DNA of 64,000 nucleotides. Source: Anoplopoma fimbria. Its lineage: Eukaryota > Chordata > Actinopteri > Perciformes > Anoplopomatidae. The translations under genes and the position numbers were made by a program. The notes below the pieces were generated by a model. It was not told the DNA's origin. It made no database searches and saw nothing but the letters and a program-made list of their open reading frames with translations. Each line of letters starts with the position of its first letter. Position 1 is the stretch's first letter. The stretch is taken from NCBI RefSeq assembly GCF_027596085.1, contig NC_072455.1:2157850-2221849 (forward strand). Direction: 5' to 3'. Below are positions 62,981 through 64,000 of this stretch, piece by piece.

Positions 62981-63320
62981 CCCAGCCCAGGGAGTTGACT
63001 TTCACATCAGCAGTTTTTTTAAAAGTTGAAAAAGTTTTGAGAGGATAAAAAGAGAGAGAGGAGAGAGAAAGAGAGAAAGAAAGAAAGAAAGAGAGTATTT
63101 TGGTAAAAACAGAAAGCAGGACACAACGGTAACCGACGGCAACCATCATCAATCAGAGTTTGAAGACATCGCTGCTGGCAAAGACGACAGGAACAGAGAG
63201 AGAGAGAGAGGGAGAGAGAGAGGCGTCAGGATGAAGGGATGTAAATGCTAAAGGAGAATGAGTATAAAAAAGGCCTCTTTTAGTGAAGATGGCAGGAAAT
63301 AGAAAGAGAGAAGAAGAGAG

Positions 63321-63328
<8 letters not shown>

Positions 63329-63392
<64 letters not shown>
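63329..63392. repeat. GA microsatellite
   Basis: About 31 GA units; a CT array follows at 63462-63503. Confidence 0.96.
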
Positions 63393-63394
<2 letters not shown>

Positions 63395-63458
63395 GTGTTT
63401 TTGGCCTCTTTAGCTGTTTTAAAAGAGGAATTAGGACAATGACGAGTCACCTTGAGAC

Positions 63459-63506
<48 letters not shown>

Positions 63507-63750
63507 GTAGTCTCTCTTTTCATGTCTCCCTTTCTGCCTCCCCTTCCTCCCTTTTTTCCCCTCTTTATTCGTTACTCAGTGCCCAGTCGGCCCGAAAAGT
63601 GGTACGACAAAATTCACTTGGTGCAAACTCGTGGTTAACAAAGCGACTAGCTACTATGGGGGAGAGCTAACATGCTAACTAACCAATACCATGAAGTGTT
63701 AACCTACCACACCAGGCGGCATCTCCGGTTCTGACGGGTGAAGTAAACAC

Positions 63751-63960
63751 TGAAGTGTCTTAAAGCTGCATTCTCTCTCCTGTCCACCAGGGGGCGACTC
63801 CTCTGGTTGTATAGAAGTCTATGAGAAAATGACTCTACTTCTCTCTTGATTTATTCCCTCAGTAAACATTGTAAACATGAGTTTATGGTCTCAATCTCTA
63901 GTTTCAAGTCTTCTTCAATACAGCATGATGTTCATTTAGTAAATGATGCTCCATTTAGAG
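63751..63960 (-). mobile_element. CTCF-motif interspersed repeat, copy 9
   Basis: Inverted copy with intact CCACCAGGGGGCG at 63784-63796; truncated at the far end after CTCCATTTAGAG. Confidence 0.87.
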
Positions 63961-64000
63961 TGGATATTAGCATAGCGAATGGAAAGCTAGCTAGGCTAAA

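Overview
The window is vertebrate nuclear DNA, most likely from a teleost fish and probably a percomorph. The evidence is split genes with GT/AG introns, very dense CA/GT microsatellites (about 28 long arrays in 64 kb), and short interspersed repeats of kinds I recognise from teleost genomes. There are no bacterial operons, CRISPR arrays or RNA genes that I can support.

Two protein-coding genes can be rebuilt exon by exon, and they lie tail to tail. (1) stk26 (mst4), plus strand, 416-26005: 12 coding exons joining in frame to 403 residues, a germinal-centre-kinase-III Ser/Thr kinase with all catalytic motifs and the C-terminal segment known to bind PDCD10/CCM3. (2) frmd7, minus strand, 41092-29688: 12 coding exons joining to 764 residues, a FERM plus FERM-adjacent protein with a large single-exon tail and no DH/PH domains. 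The same pair in the same orientation is found on human Xq26; the paralogous kinases STK24 and STK25 lie beside FARP1 and FARP2. The symbols therefore rest on both sequence and synteny.

Layout: 0-0.4 kb, stk26 promoter and 5' UTR; 0.4-14.8 kb, stk26 intron 1 with a 93-bp tandem array and several interspersed repeats; 14.8-26 kb, the remaining stk26 exons; 26-28.2 kb, a long stk26 3' UTR; 28.2-29.7 kb, short intergenic stretch; 29.7-41.1 kb, frmd7; 41.1-64 kb, no recognisable protein-coding exon but microsatellites, minisatellites, a terminal-inverted-repeat element and a few non-repetitive islands that could be conserved regulatory DNA.

I found no previously undescribed multi-gene system. 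The most interesting signals are regulatory or structural. Simple repeats form the working edges of several splice sites in both genes. A nine-copy interspersed repeat carries a CTCF-like core, and its longest copy also carries a run of YY1-like sites. The last stk26 intron is a multiple of three, lacks stops and encodes a hydrophobic stretch (exitron-like). The best poly(A) signal of frmd7 lies inside a repeat copy. An exact 93-bp array fills the start of stk26 intron 1.
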